From positions 27,513 through 91,512 of the forward strand of contig JAUNCQ010000002.1 of NCBI GenBank assembly GCA_030526515.1: 64,000 bases of DNA. The letters run 5' to 3'. This document shows positions 17,146 through 26,477 of the stretch, piece by piece. Both the position numbers and the translations under genes were made by a program. Position 1 is the stretch's first letter; the number at the start of each line of letters is the position of its first letter. Origin of the DNA: Coriobacteriia bacterium (GTDB taxonomy: Bacteria; Actinomycetota; Coriobacteriia; Coriobacteriales; Eggerthellaceae). The notes below the pieces were generated by a model. That model searched no databases, was not told where the DNA came from, and was given only the letters and a program-made list of their open reading frames with translations.

Positions 17146-19713
17146 ATGAGCGATCACGAATCCACCGCATCCATTCCTCAACTTGACTGCACCCGCCGCA
17201 CCCTGGTAGCGGGCGCCGCCGCCCTGGCAGCAGCTGTGGCCCTTTCCTCCCTGGGTCCCGTTCGCGCCGAGGCAGCCACCACGGCCACCATCCAGTGGCC
17301 CATGCCCTCCGGTGCACGCAAGAACGAAATCGACGGCAAGCAGGTGCTGAAGTGCTACGCGCCCTCCACCAACACCGTCATGACCGAGATCCTGGGCCTT
17401 TCCAATCCCTCCTTCTACAACCAGGAGTACACCGAGTACTCCGGCAACCTGGCCACCTGCCCCACGCTGGGCGTATGGGGCTCCAGCGCCAACGCTCAGC
17501 CCAACGTCTTCTACTCCAACCTGCTGTACCGCGACGTCCTGAACCAGAAGGTGGACCCCAAGTACACCGCCGTACTGGGCTCCGCCCTGCAGGGCACGTC
17601 CCAGCAGGCTGCGTGGGATGACGTCGACGGTCTGCCGCTGTTCATGAAGCACCGCCCGGAAATCTACGGCATCACCGACGCTGACTCCTGGAGCAGCGCC
17701 AGCAAGACCACCGCCGAGCTGATCAAGACCATCAACGGCTTCACCCCCGACGACGACCGCTATCAGGAAGGGGACGAAAGCTACAACCCCTCCTTCGTGG
17801 ACTTCCGCGCCTACTACGGCAAGAAGCTGGGCTACATGTACTCCATGTGGGAGGTCGCCGAGGCCGCCCAGAAGATCCTGGACGCAGACAACACCAAGAC
17901 CGCCCGCTACGGCTCCCCGCTCGACCAGGCTGCCATGGTGGAGAAGTTCATGGTGGGCACCCAGTACGCCATCCTCCAGGCCATCGATGAGAAGCGCGTT
18001 CCCCGTCGCATCGTGGCCGTTGTCGGCGCTGGCGACAACAACTCCCTGAACGGCGTCGACAAGACCTGCGGCCGCGCCCGCATCGACGAGTTCGAGCCCT
18101 CCGAGCTGGGCTTCGACAAGTCCACCCAGTGGGGCTCCAGCACCGCCCGCAACGTGCGCTACTACCACGCCGCCTCCGCCATGGAGAACGTTTCCGACAG
18201 CATCGTGACCAAGTTCACCCCGGTGGACAGCGAGGACCTGACCATCGACGCCCCCATCGTCCGCGACAAGAACGGCGTCCTGTGGGCTCGCCCCGAGGCC
18301 CTCATGGCCTGCGACGCCATCATCGTGCGCACCCAGACCACCATCGCCACCATGCCCGGCAAGGACGACCTGTACGAGCTCCTGCGCGGCTTTGGCTACA
18401 CGGACGAAAGCAAGTGGCCCGACATCTACACCGGCTTCCCCCAGGCAAACGGCTACGGCGCCTCCAACGCCGGCGGCTACTTCTGGTGGTACTCCTACAT
18501 GCTGTTCGTGTACCCCGAGGTCATCAACCCGGCCTTCATGAGCCGCTACCTGCTGAACAACATCTATCACATTGCCGACAGCTACACCTCCGACGCCATG
18601 GAGATCACCTGCGGCAACATGTCCCTGCCCCGCGGCTACGAGCTGAGCACCGCAGGCTACAGCAAGAAGGCCATCGACGACATCCTGGACAACGGCATTG
18701 CCTGGTACCAGGCCAACAGCGAAACCGTCGACAAGGACTACCCGAACCTTGCCATGACCAAGCAGATGGCCGGATGGGTCGAAAACCACAAGAAGCAGCC
18801 CGAGCCGCAGCCGCAGCCGGTCCTGAAGGACCCGAAGGTCATCACCGGCAAGTCCGAGTACTCCACCATGTGCAACGAGATCCTGAGCGCATGGGGCAGC
18901 GCCAGCACCATCGTGGTGGTCGGCAGCATCTACGGCGCAGCCATCGCCACCCCGTACGCCAAGCAGTACGGTGCTCCGGTGGTCGACGCCGAGGCCATCA
19001 GCAAGTCCTACACCACCGTGAAGTCCATGGTCAAGAAGCTGGGCGCCAAGAAGTACATCATCGTGGGCAACAAGAGCGCCGTGCCCTCCTCCGTGGAATC
19101 CAAGCTGAAAGCAATGGGCCTGGTCGCCCGCCGCAAGCGCATCACCGGCACCAACAACGGCTCCCTGTCCCTTGCCGTGGCAGCTACCAAGACCGCTTGG
19201 GGCAAGACCGCCGTGGTCTGCAGCACTTCCGACCTGATGGGCCTCATGGGCGCCGCCGCCTACGCACGTGCCATCAAGGCTCCCCTCTTCATCGTGGGCA
19301 AGACCCTTTCGTCCGCCCATAAGAAGGCCCTTAAGAAGTTCAGCTCCGCCGTGGTCGTGGGCAGCTCCACCGTGGTCAGCAGCGCCGTCTACAGCGCCAT
19401 CCCCTGCAAGCGCAAGAGCCGCATCTCCGGTACCGGCTCCAAGCTGGCGGCAGCCATGGCCTCCAAGCAGCTGGGCGCCGGCATGAAGGCGACCAACTCC
19501 CTGCTGATCGCCCCCAGCGGCAAGTCCTCCGCCATCGCGGCCGCAAGCGTTGCCGGTCGCAAGTCCGTGACCCTGGTCCCGGTCTACAAGGCGAACGTGG
19601 CGACCGCCGCCAAGTCCGTCCTGGCAAAGAAGCCGACCATGCTGACCGTTGCGGGCGCTTCCTCTGACGCCACCAACAAGCTGGTCGCTGCTGCGAAGAA
19701 GGCCATCAACTAA
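17146..19713 (+). CDS. Wall-anchored FepB/BtuF-like binding protein with CWB2-type repeats (copy B)
   Basis: An 855-residue exported protein. The N-terminus carries a twin-arginine pattern (CTRRTLVAGAAALAAA) and a cleavage site near RAEA, so Tat export is likely, unlike its Sec-type paralogues. Residues about 50-550 form the class III binding-protein domain (FVYPEVINPAFMSRY, IYHIAD). Residues about 565-855 contain repeats of the putative cell-wall-binding type 2 family (AWGSASTIVVVGS, LGAKKYIIVGNKSAV, AAYARAIKAPLFIVG), which attach proteins to the Gram-positive wall. It therefore probably captures ligand at the wall and passes it to the lipoprotein at 19792. It has its own promoter and is followed by a strong hairpin just before the transporter genes, which fits higher expression of the binding protein. 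Confidence 0.75.
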   Translation: MSDHESTASIPQLDCTRRTLVAGAAALAAAVALSSLGPVRAEAATTATIQWPMPSGARKNEIDGKQVLKCYAPSTNTVMTEILGLSNPSFYNQEYTEYSGNLATCPTLGVWGSSANAQPNVFYSNLLYRDVLNQKVDPKYTAVLGSALQGTSQQAAWDDVDGLPLFMKHRPEIYGITDADSWSSASKTTAELIKTINGFTPDDDRYQEGDESYNPSFVDFRAYYGKKLGYMYSMWEVAEAAQKILDADNTKTARYGSPLDQAAMVEKFMVGTQYAILQAIDEKRVPRRIVAVVGAGDNNSLNGVDKTCGRARIDEFEPSELGFDKSTQWGSSTARNVRYYHAASAMENVSDSIVTKFTPVDSEDLTIDAPIVRDKNGVLWARPEALMACDAIIVRTQTTIATMPGKDDLYELLRGFGYTDESKWPDIYTGFPQANGYGASNAGGYFWWYSYMLFVYPEVINPAFMSRYLLNNIYHIADSYTSDAMEITCGNMSLPRGYELSTAGYSKKAIDDILDNGIAWYQANSETVDKDYPNLAMTKQMAGWVENHKKQPEPQPQPVLKDPKVITGKSEYSTMCNEILSAWGSASTIVVVGSIYGAAIATPYAKQYGAPVVDAEAISKSYTTVKSMVKKLGAKKYIIVGNKSAVPSSVESKLKAMGLVARRKRITGTNNGSLSLAVAATKTAWGKTAVVCSTSDLMGLMGAAAYARAIKAPLFIVGKTLSSAHKKALKKFSSAVVVGSSTVVSSAVYSAIPCKRKSRISGTGSKLAAAMASKQLGAGMKATNSLLIAPSGKSSAIAAASVAGRKSVTLVPVYKANVATAAKSVLAKKPTMLTVAGASSDATNKLVAAAKKAIN

Positions 19714-19741
19714 GCAGCATCGCACTACCCCTTGGAACGCA

Positions 19742-19774
19742 GGGCGCGCGCCGAATGAGGAGCGGCGCGTGCCC
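19742..19774 (+). terminator. Hairpin between binding-protein and transporter genes
   Basis: A 12-bp stem, GGGCGCGCGCCG / CGGCGCGTGCCC with one G-T pair, lies 18 bases before the ATG at 19792 and is followed by CCCTTT. It probably gives partial termination or 3' protection, lowering transporter expression relative to the binding protein. Confidence 0.7.
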
Positions 19775-19791
19775 CCTTTGAGGACAACCGG

Positions 19792-21687
19792 ATGAAGAGA
19801 AGAGAGAACCTGCAAGCATCGCAGAGTCGGAAGGACATGGCGCGAGCCCCCTTCCTTTTCCGCGTTGTGGCAACCGGCGTGCTGGTATCCAGCGTGGCAC
19901 TGCTGCCCGGCTGCAAGACCAGCCAGACGCTGACCGAGATCCTGTTCGACCAAGAGTCGGATCAGGTCGACCAGAACAACCAAAGCCGTTTCCTCAGGAA
20001 TGTCCTGGACAGCTTGGACATGACTGAAGAGCTGGCTGAAAAACTGCAGAAGAAGACGGAGCTCAAGCGAGACACCGTCGACGAGCAGGTGGTGAAGGGC
20101 AAGGACAAGAGCAAGCAGGAGGTGGCCAAGACCACCTACGAGGAGCATGCTACGTCCCAGTCCGAATCGGCCCAGCAGGGCACCGGCAACACCACCTCCC
20201 GCAAGACGAACCCCGGCAAGAAGAAGGGAGCCTCCTCTTCTCAGGGCGAAAAGGCCGACAAGGGCAAGGGCAAGAACAAGGGCACCGGCAACAAGAAGCC
20301 CTCCAAGAAGCCCCAGAAGCCCAGCACCCAGAAGGACGAGCAGGACAAGCGGCCCATCTACCGCGGCAACGGCGGCGATGGCAAGACCTACGGCGATGAA
20401 GGCACCTACGAGGAGCTGCCCACCGGCGTCCAGACCGTGGTGGCCTTCGACGAATGCGCCAACATGGTGGTCTCCTTCGCCGGCAAGCACGCCCTGATGG
20501 GCGCCAACGTCGAGTTCCTCCACAACACGTTCATCCAAGACGCCTTCAAGGACAAGGACATTGCCAACGCCCGCGTCATCAAGGCATCCGCCAAGGGCGT
20601 GGTCGACGCGGATCGCATTGCCGAGCTCCAGCCCGATGCGGTGCTGCTGAGCGGAACCCGCTACCAGATCAGCTCCGCAGGCATAAAGAAGCTCAAGGAC
20701 AAGAAGATCGACGTGGTCTACCTGCCCGACATGGCCTCCGCCAGCCACATCACCAAGGCGGCTGACGCCATCGGCAAGATGTTCGGCAGCCAGACCCTGA
20801 GCGGAGACGACGCCGCCCAGGCCGCAAACGAGTACCTGACCTGGCACGACGAGGTCATGAACGAGGCCCTGAGCGGAGCCGGCGACCTGGTGGGCCCCAC
20901 CAACTTCGACACCGGCAAGGGCAACGACGGCCCCGAGGGAAACCACACCATATACGTGTCCGACTGGGACGGCGCCACCTACTACGCCACCCCCGACAAC
21001 AAGCTGGCCTGGACCGACAAGAACGGCGTGGCCATCACCCAGGCGGGCTACAAGTGGTCCCCCATGAGCTTCTACCTGAGCGCGGGCGGAACCCAGAACG
21101 CCTCCGCGACCTTCAAGAAGTCCTTCTACGACGTCACCGCCAAGTACTACGTCTGGCAGTTCAACCTGGGCCGCGTGCCCACCGTCTACCAGAAGAACTG
21201 GTCGGGGCAGAGCATATCCACCAGCCCGCTGAAGAGCTCGGGCGTGGACGACCTGATCACCCGCACCTCCGACGGCACGGGCCTGGGCGCAAGCAACTTC
21301 CCCTACGTGATCACCCGCACCCAGAAGATCACCGCGAAGATGCAGAAGTCCGTGCAGGCCAGCGCCAAGTCCGGAAACGGCCTGTACCACGCCTATTCGC
21401 CCACCCGCGGCACCAACGGCAGCGGCATAGGCTTCCTGAGCGGAACCGGCAGCTACTGCTCGTCGACGATCACCGGGTCCTTCAAGGTCAAGACGAACCC
21501 CTGCGGCCTGTACTCCAGCTGGATCGACGGATCCCCCGAAAGCGTGCTGGAGGCAACCTGGGCCAGCGACCTGAACTACGGAACCGACCGCACGTCAGAC
21601 CGCATCAGGGAGTACTACCAGCTGTTCTACCACAAGGAGCTTTCGTCCAGTCAAGTTAAGAAGATCCTAGCCGGAAAGGAGGGGTAG
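19792..21687 (+). CDS. Lipoprotein substrate-binding protein of FecB/BtuF type with Lys-rich spacer (copy B)
   Basis: A 631-residue lipoprotein with lipobox ALLPGC (Cys41), a long Lys/Gly/Ser/Thr-rich spacer (about 115-185) and a class III binding fold. The clearest family segment is ADRIAELQPDAVLLSG (about 277-292), the classic motif of iron-chelate and cobalamin binding proteins; KKLKDKKIDVVYLPDMAS follows. The C-terminal lobe has WSPMSFYLSAGGTQNAS, shared with the paralogue at 5662. ATG 19792 has GAGGA upstream; an internal ATG at 19837 would also keep the lipobox. It is the first gene of the operon that continues with both permeases and the ATPase, so it is their most likely donor protein. 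Confidence 0.8.
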   Translation: MKRRENLQASQSRKDMARAPFLFRVVATGVLVSSVALLPGCKTSQTLTEILFDQESDQVDQNNQSRFLRNVLDSLDMTEELAEKLQKKTELKRDTVDEQVVKGKDKSKQEVAKTTYEEHATSQSESAQQGTGNTTSRKTNPGKKKGASSSQGEKADKGKGKNKGTGNKKPSKKPQKPSTQKDEQDKRPIYRGNGGDGKTYGDEGTYEELPTGVQTVVAFDECANMVVSFAGKHALMGANVEFLHNTFIQDAFKDKDIANARVIKASAKGVVDADRIAELQPDAVLLSGTRYQISSAGIKKLKDKKIDVVYLPDMASASHITKAADAIGKMFGSQTLSGDDAAQAANEYLTWHDEVMNEALSGAGDLVGPTNFDTGKGNDGPEGNHTIYVSDWDGATYYATPDNKLAWTDKNGVAITQAGYKWSPMSFYLSAGGTQNASATFKKSFYDVTAKYYVWQFNLGRVPTVYQKNWSGQSISTSPLKSSGVDDLITRTSDGTGLGASNFPYVITRTQKITAKMQKSVQASAKSGNGLYHAYSPTRGTNGSGIGFLSGTGSYCSSTITGSFKVKTNPCGLYSSWIDGSPESVLEATWASDLNYGTDRTSDRIREYYQLFYHKELSSSQVKKILAGKEG

Positions 21688-21692
21688 GAACA

Positions 21693-23129
21693 ATGGCGAA
21701 ATACGACTTCAACAACCCGTCTTCAGGCTCGACCAGCAGGTTCGGCGCCAAGCGCAGTGCCGGCAACGCCGCCGTGCCCGGAGCCAACACGGGCAACTCC
21801 AAGCTCGTGGTCCAGGCCAAGGAAGACAAGCCCATCGAGGAAAAGGACGTGGCATCTGCCCTGTTCGCCCCTCCTCCCGAGGATGACCTGGGACCCCAGT
21901 TCGAAAAGAAGCGCCGCCGACGCCGCAAGAAGGACGAGGTCAGCGTCTACGAGGAGCAGATGGACCAGCGCTTCGCCTTTGACAAGCGCGCCAGGAACAC
22001 CATCATAGTAGGCGTGTCCCTGGTGGTGATGTTCCTTGCGGCGCTGCTCCTGCCCGCAGGCCTGTTCGGCATCAACTCCACGAACCCCACCATATCGGGC
22101 CTAATCAGCGGCGTGTCCACCAACACGCAGGGCCTGCTCAACTACCTGAGCGGCGCCGCGCCCACGGACCCCATGGGCTCCAAGCTGTTCCGCTACATCA
22201 TCATCATCATCGCCGGCGCCGCCCTGGGCATCTCCGGCGGCGTGTACCAGGGCGCCCTGAAGAACGCCCTGGCCTCCCCCACCACCCTGGGCGTGATCAG
22301 CGGCGGCACCCTGGGCGCCATGGCCTACGTGATCTTCTTCATGCCCCAGGACCTGCCCGTCGGCTCCTCCTACGACGCCCAGCAGCTGCTGGGGTACCTG
22401 GAGGGCCTTTCGCCCATGGAGTACTTCACGGCCATGTACGGACAGATCGGCTGCACGCTGCTCGGCTGCTTCGTGGCCGTGGCCTTCACGGTGACCGTGG
22501 CGCTGCTGGCCGGCAAGGGCAAGATCTCCAACCCGGTGCTCATCATCACCGGCCAGGTGGTCACCATGGTGGCCGGCTCCGTCATGACCCTGATCCGCAC
22601 CTACTATGCGTCGGGCGAAGGCAGCGAGGTCACCGCAAACGCCCTGTCCGCCGTGCGCTCCGCGTCGTTCTCCGGCATCTACACCATCCTTGACGTGGTG
22701 CTCATGGGCATTCCCATCCTGTTCGCCATCGGCGTCATCATCATGCTGCGCATGCGCCTGAACGTCCTGACGTTCTCGGACGAGGAAGCCCGCTCCATGG
22801 GCCTTTCCACCACCGCGACCCGCAACCTCATGGTGGGCGCCTGCACGCTCATGACCGCCGTGGTAGTGGCCTTCTGCGGCAGCATCGGCTTCGTGGGCTT
22901 CGTGGTACCCCACCTGACCCGCAAGGTGATCGGCCCCGACTTCCGCTACTACATTCCCGCAACGGCCCTGGTGGGCGCCCTGTTCATGGTCTGCGTGTGC
23001 TTCGCGTCCTCGTTCTTCGCCCTGGAGGCCCTGGGCGGAAACCGCCTGCTCACCTCCGTGATCGGCGGCGTTGCCTTCATTGCCATTGCACTTTCCGGCC
23101 GAAGGAGGACGACCACTGATGGCTTCTAA
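21693..23129 (+). CDS. FecCD-type ABC permease 1 with basic N-terminal extension (copy B)
   Basis: A 478-residue permease. The first about 105 residues are hydrophilic and end in an Arg/Lys cluster (EKKRRRRRKKDEVSVY); the remainder is a FecCD/BtuC-type membrane domain. Motifs: GVYQGALKNALASPTTLGV, SMGLSTTATRNLMVG and IGFVGFVVPHLTRKVIG. It starts at ATG 21693 behind AAAGGAGGGG, 5 bases after the lipoprotein stop. It overlaps the next permease by 11 bases, consistent with a heterodimeric channel. The extension is absent from textbook FecCD proteins and could bind a cytoplasmic partner. Confidence 0.88.
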   Translation: MAKYDFNNPSSGSTSRFGAKRSAGNAAVPGANTGNSKLVVQAKEDKPIEEKDVASALFAPPPEDDLGPQFEKKRRRRRKKDEVSVYEEQMDQRFAFDKRARNTIIVGVSLVVMFLAALLLPAGLFGINSTNPTISGLISGVSTNTQGLLNYLSGAAPTDPMGSKLFRYIIIIIAGAALGISGGVYQGALKNALASPTTLGVISGGTLGAMAYVIFFMPQDLPVGSSYDAQQLLGYLEGLSPMEYFTAMYGQIGCTLLGCFVAVAFTVTVALLAGKGKISNPVLIITGQVVTMVAGSVMTLIRTYYASGEGSEVTANALSAVRSASFSGIYTILDVVLMGIPILFAIGVIIMLRMRLNVLTFSDEEARSMGLSTTATRNLMVGACTLMTAVVVAFCGSIGFVGFVVPHLTRKVIGPDFRYYIPATALVGALFMVCVCFASSFFALEALGGNRLLTSVIGGVAFIAIALSGRRRTTTDGF

Positions 23130-24438
23130 GACTCACGGCTCCGTCACCGACTCCCTCGGCTACGAAGCACCTAAGAAAACCTACGCCAGCGTCACCGACG
23201 CGCTGTTCGGCAAGGAATCCTCCCTGGCCCCCGGCCAAGCGGAGGAGCAGGACCGCCGTCTGAAGGAGTTCGACGCGGCCCTTGCCTTGGGCGAAGACGC
23301 CTTCGAGGTTGACCTGGACCAGGCCAGCATCATGTTGGCGGAGGAAAACCGCGAGCTGCGCGGCAAGATCATCGGCTGCGGCGTTCTCTTCGCCATCATA
23401 TTCCTGGGCTCCCTGTGCATCTCCCCGTCCCTGGGCGTGGGCTTCATCAACCCCGCCCTGGTGCTGGATGCCCTTGCCGCCCACGTGCAAAGCTTCTTCG
23501 GCTCCATCATCGGACAGCCGATGGACCTGACCATGGAGCAGATGATCCAGCAGCATCCGGCCTACTACATGGTGGAGCTGCGCTTCGGCACGTCCCTGGC
23601 GGCCGCCCTGTGCGGCGTGCTGCTGGCCGTGGCGGGCTCCCTGTACCAGATGGTCTTCAAGAACCCCATCGCCGCCCCCACCATGCTGGGCGTGTCCAAC
23701 GGCATCAGCCTGGGCATCTTGCTCTTCGTCCTGATCTTCAGGGAAAACGCCCTGGTCATGGAAGGCCAGCGGTACCTGTTCTCCTACGGCGGCGCCGTGA
23801 TCGTACTGCTGCTGGTCCTGGGCCTGACCAAGGCCATCTGCGGCCGCGGCAAGGCGTTTTCCGTGTTCGAGCTGCTGCTGGTGGGCTCCATCTTCAGCCA
23901 GCTGTGCGGCGGCGTGGTCCAGGCCATCACCGACACCGCCATGACCGACCAGCTCTTCGAGGTCTACACCCAGATCAACGAGGTCACCGGCGTCCAGATG
24001 GGCGTTGCCGGCATCGTGGTGCTCGCAATCATAGCGGTGGTCACCCTGGTGCCCGTGTTCCTGGCCCGCTACGCCATCAACACCATCAGCTACTCCGACC
24101 TTGAGGCCCGCCTGATCGGCCTGGACACCGAAAAGCTCAAGGTGGCCTGCCTGTGCTTCGGCACCGTCATGGTCACCGTGGCCCAGGTGGCCGTGGGCAC
24201 CGTGTCCATGATCGCCCTGATCGTGCCCTTCATCTCCCGCGCCCTGTTCGGCACGGAGTTCAAGCACCAGCTGTGGGGCGACATCCTCATCGGCGCCGTG
24301 CTGCTGCTCCTGTGCCGCGACCTGGTCGTGCTGTTCCCCTTCTCCCACATGGAGCTGACCCTGGGCTCCGTGGTGGGCTTCGTGACCCTGCCCATTTACG
24401 TGTGGATCATCGCCAGCAAGCAGAGGGGATGGAAGTAG
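23119..24438 (+). CDS. FecCD-type ABC permease 2 (copy B)
   Basis: A 439-residue permease. The start is set at ATG 23119 because AAGGAGG lies 10 bases upstream, inside the end of the previous gene; a start at 23071 lacks such a site. The N-terminal 80 residues are hydrophilic with a repeated SVTDSLGYEAPKKTYASVTD-type pattern. The membrane domain then contains FKNPIAAPTMLGVSNGIS and GTVSMIALIVPFISRALFG, diagnostic of FecCD/BtuC. It is followed without a gap by the ATPase gene, making a complete importer. Confidence 0.88.
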   Translation: MASKTHGSVTDSLGYEAPKKTYASVTDALFGKESSLAPGQAEEQDRRLKEFDAALALGEDAFEVDLDQASIMLAEENRELRGKIIGCGVLFAIIFLGSLCISPSLGVGFINPALVLDALAAHVQSFFGSIIGQPMDLTMEQMIQQHPAYYMVELRFGTSLAAALCGVLLAVAGSLYQMVFKNPIAAPTMLGVSNGISLGILLFVLIFRENALVMEGQRYLFSYGGAVIVLLLVLGLTKAICGRGKAFSVFELLLVGSIFSQLCGGVVQAITDTAMTDQLFEVYTQINEVTGVQMGVAGIVVLAIIAVVTLVPVFLARYAINTISYSDLEARLIGLDTEKLKVACLCFGTVMVTVAQVAVGTVSMIALIVPFISRALFGTEFKHQLWGDILIGAVLLLLCRDLVVLFPFSHMELTLGSVVGFVTLPIYVWIIASKQRGWK

Positions 24439-25224
24439 ATGAAACTGGAAATCCGAAACATTACCTACGGCTTTGATCCGGAGCTGCCCGTCCAGAGCAA
24501 CGTGAGCTTCAGCATGGAAACGGGCGAAATATGCTGCCTGCTGGGCGCCAACGGCTGCGGCAAGTCGTCGCTGTTCAACGCCATCCTGGGCCTGGTCCCC
24601 GTGTACCGCGGCGACATCACCCTTGACGGCAACAACGTGAGGGACTGGCCCGCCCGCAAGCTTTCCCGCGTGCTGGGCTACGTGGCCCAGACCCACGAGC
24701 CGCCCTTCCCCTACAAGGTCCGCGACGTGGTCATGCTGGGCAACGCCGGCCGCCTGGGGTACACCAAGCAGCCCAAGCCCAAGGACTACCTGGCAGCGGA
24801 AAAGGTCATGCACGACCTGGGAATCTACGAGCTGCGCAACACCCCGTACTCCGACATCTCCGGCGGCGAGCTGCAGCTGGTCATGATCGCCCGCGCCCTG
24901 GTGCAGGGCCCCCAGATCCTGATGCTGGACGAGCCCACCGCCGCCCTGGACTACGGCAACGCCCTGCGGGTGCTAGGCGTGATCAAGCGCCTGGCCGAAC
25001 AGCAGGGCCTGGGCGTGATCATGACCACCCACGACCCGGACCACGCCTTCATGTGCAACTCCAAGGTGGTCCTGCTGCAGAAGAACGACTTCCCCCGCGT
25101 GGGCATGGCAAAGGACGTCATCACCGAAAAGAACATGGCCCAGGCCTATGACACCCGCGTGAAGATCGTGGAGTACGTCAACGAGAGAAACGAGATCATG
25201 CGACGATGCGCACCCGAGTTCTAA
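24439..25224 (+). CDS. FecE/BtuD-type ABC ATPase (copy B)
   Basis: A 261-residue ABC ATPase of the iron-chelate/cobalamin class. Walker A is GANGCGKSS (about 36), the signature is ISGGELQLVMIARAL (about 138), Walker B is ILMLDEPTAALD (about 160) and the H-loop is TTHDPDHAF. A conserved tail, MRRCAPEF, also ends the paralogue at 51722 (MRTCAPEF) and places a cysteine near the C-terminus in both. It powers the permease pair encoded just upstream and could also serve the ATPase-less copy A permeases. Its end overlaps the DUF58 start by 19 bases. Confidence 0.92.
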   Translation: MKLEIRNITYGFDPELPVQSNVSFSMETGEICCLLGANGCGKSSLFNAILGLVPVYRGDITLDGNNVRDWPARKLSRVLGYVAQTHEPPFPYKVRDVVMLGNAGRLGYTKQPKPKDYLAAEKVMHDLGIYELRNTPYSDISGGELQLVMIARALVQGPQILMLDEPTAALDYGNALRVLGVIKRLAEQQGLGVIMTTHDPDHAFMCNSKVVLLQKNDFPRVGMAKDVITEKNMAQAYDTRVKIVEYVNERNEIMRRCAPEF

Positions 25225-26477
25225 GCGCCTTCCGAAGCGTGGGAGCGTTCTTCAAGACGCACGCCTCCACCATCCTGAAGGTCCTCATAACCGTTGCGCT
25301 GCTGGGAACGGCTGCCCTTCCCGCAGTGCTGGACAACACCATAATCGGATACCTGCCCCTGCTCATGGTAGTGGCGGGCATCCTGTTCTCCTTCGCCTAC
25401 CTGCAGATCCTGAAGCGCAGCGTCACCTTCCAGGAGACCGGAACCCAGGGCAACTGCCTGCGCGGCGAAGCCTCCTCCATCGGCGTGAAGGTGACCAACG
25501 GCTCCTTCCTGCTGTGTCCCCGCATCGAGGTGGAGCTGTTCGTGTCCGATCTGGAGGGCAACGTGGACGCCGCCACCTTCGAGCGCATATCGCTGCTGCC
25601 CAAGGAGGAGCGGGAGCTCATGCTGGCCGCCCGCTTCGACCACATCGGCGAATACCAGGTGGGCCTGCGCTCCTTCACCATCTTCGACCTGTTCGGCCTG
25701 TTCAGCTCCCAGATGAAGACCGCCCGTCCCAGCGTGGTCAGCGTTGCCCCGCGTCTGGCGGACCTGAGCGGCCTTGACGTGGTGCACCAGTCCGAAACCG
25801 ACGTGCTCAGCATGAACCGCTCCGTCATCAACGACGGCTTCGACTACGTGGGCATGCGCGAGTACGTGCTGGGCGACACCATGAAGACCATCCACTGGAA
25901 GGCATCGGCCCGGTTCGGCGACCTGATGACCCGCCTGTACGAAAAGCAGGTCAACCCGGACATCTGCGTGGTGCTGGACGCCACCAGCCGCTGGCCCCAC
26001 GGCGAGCAGATGATGTGCCTGTACGACGCCGTCATCGAGGGCGTGCTGTCCATGGCCAGCTACGCCGTGGAAAACGGCATAGAGAGCACGGTGGCCACGG
26101 CGGACGAAAACGGCGTTCCCGTGGAGTTCCTGTCCCGCGGCTCCTGGGGCTACGAGGACCTGATGCGCGCGGTGCCCAAGCTGCGTCCCAGCAAGGAAAA
26201 CGCCGGCACCGCCCAGCTGCTGCACCGCATGACCATGGGCATGTACAGCTCCAGCAACATAGCGGTGTTTTCGTCCAACCCCACCGAGCAGCTGCTTTCC
26301 GAAGTCATTTCCGCCCATGCGGCCGGCAAGCACGTGCAGTTCCTGATGGCGCACCCCGCCGACTGGGAGCGCGCGGAGGAAGAGCACGTCAAGCGTATGC
26401 TTTCCCGCCTGTCCGCCGCCCGGGTCCCCTACTACCTGTACTCGACAGCCCAGGATCTTGAGGAGGTGCGCATATGA
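25206..26477 (+). CDS. DUF58 protein (copy B)
   Basis: A 423-residue protein with two membrane segments (about 20-65) and the DUF58 signature GMREYVLGDTMKTIHWK at about residue 216, followed by a degenerate vWA-like half. It is embedded in the importer operon between ATPase and TgpA-like genes, overlapping both (19 and 4 bases), so coupled synthesis is expected. MoxR/DUF58 pairs are thought to remodel or activate partner proteins; the partner here is unknown but is plausibly the transporter or the nitrogenase-like complex encoded downstream. Confidence 0.78.
   Translation: MRTRVLSAFRSVGAFFKTHASTILKVLITVALLGTAALPAVLDNTIIGYLPLLMVVAGILFSFAYLQILKRSVTFQETGTQGNCLRGEASSIGVKVTNGSFLLCPRIEVELFVSDLEGNVDAATFERISLLPKEERELMLAARFDHIGEYQVGLRSFTIFDLFGLFSSQMKTARPSVVSVAPRLADLSGLDVVHQSETDVLSMNRSVINDGFDYVGMREYVLGDTMKTIHWKASARFGDLMTRLYEKQVNPDICVVLDATSRWPHGEQMMCLYDAVIEGVLSMASYAVENGIESTVATADENGVPVEFLSRGSWGYEDLMRAVPKLRPSKENAGTAQLLHRMTMGMYSSSNIAVFSSNPTEQLLSEVISAHAAGKHVQFLMAHPADWERAEEEHVKRMLSRLSAARVPYYLYSTAQDLEEVRI

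Noticed and set aside
17107..21390. Minus-strand open frame of 1427 codons opposite the copy B binding proteins
   Set aside because: Same reason: composition typical of an antisense frame, no recognisable domain, and it runs through a strong plus-strand promoter region.
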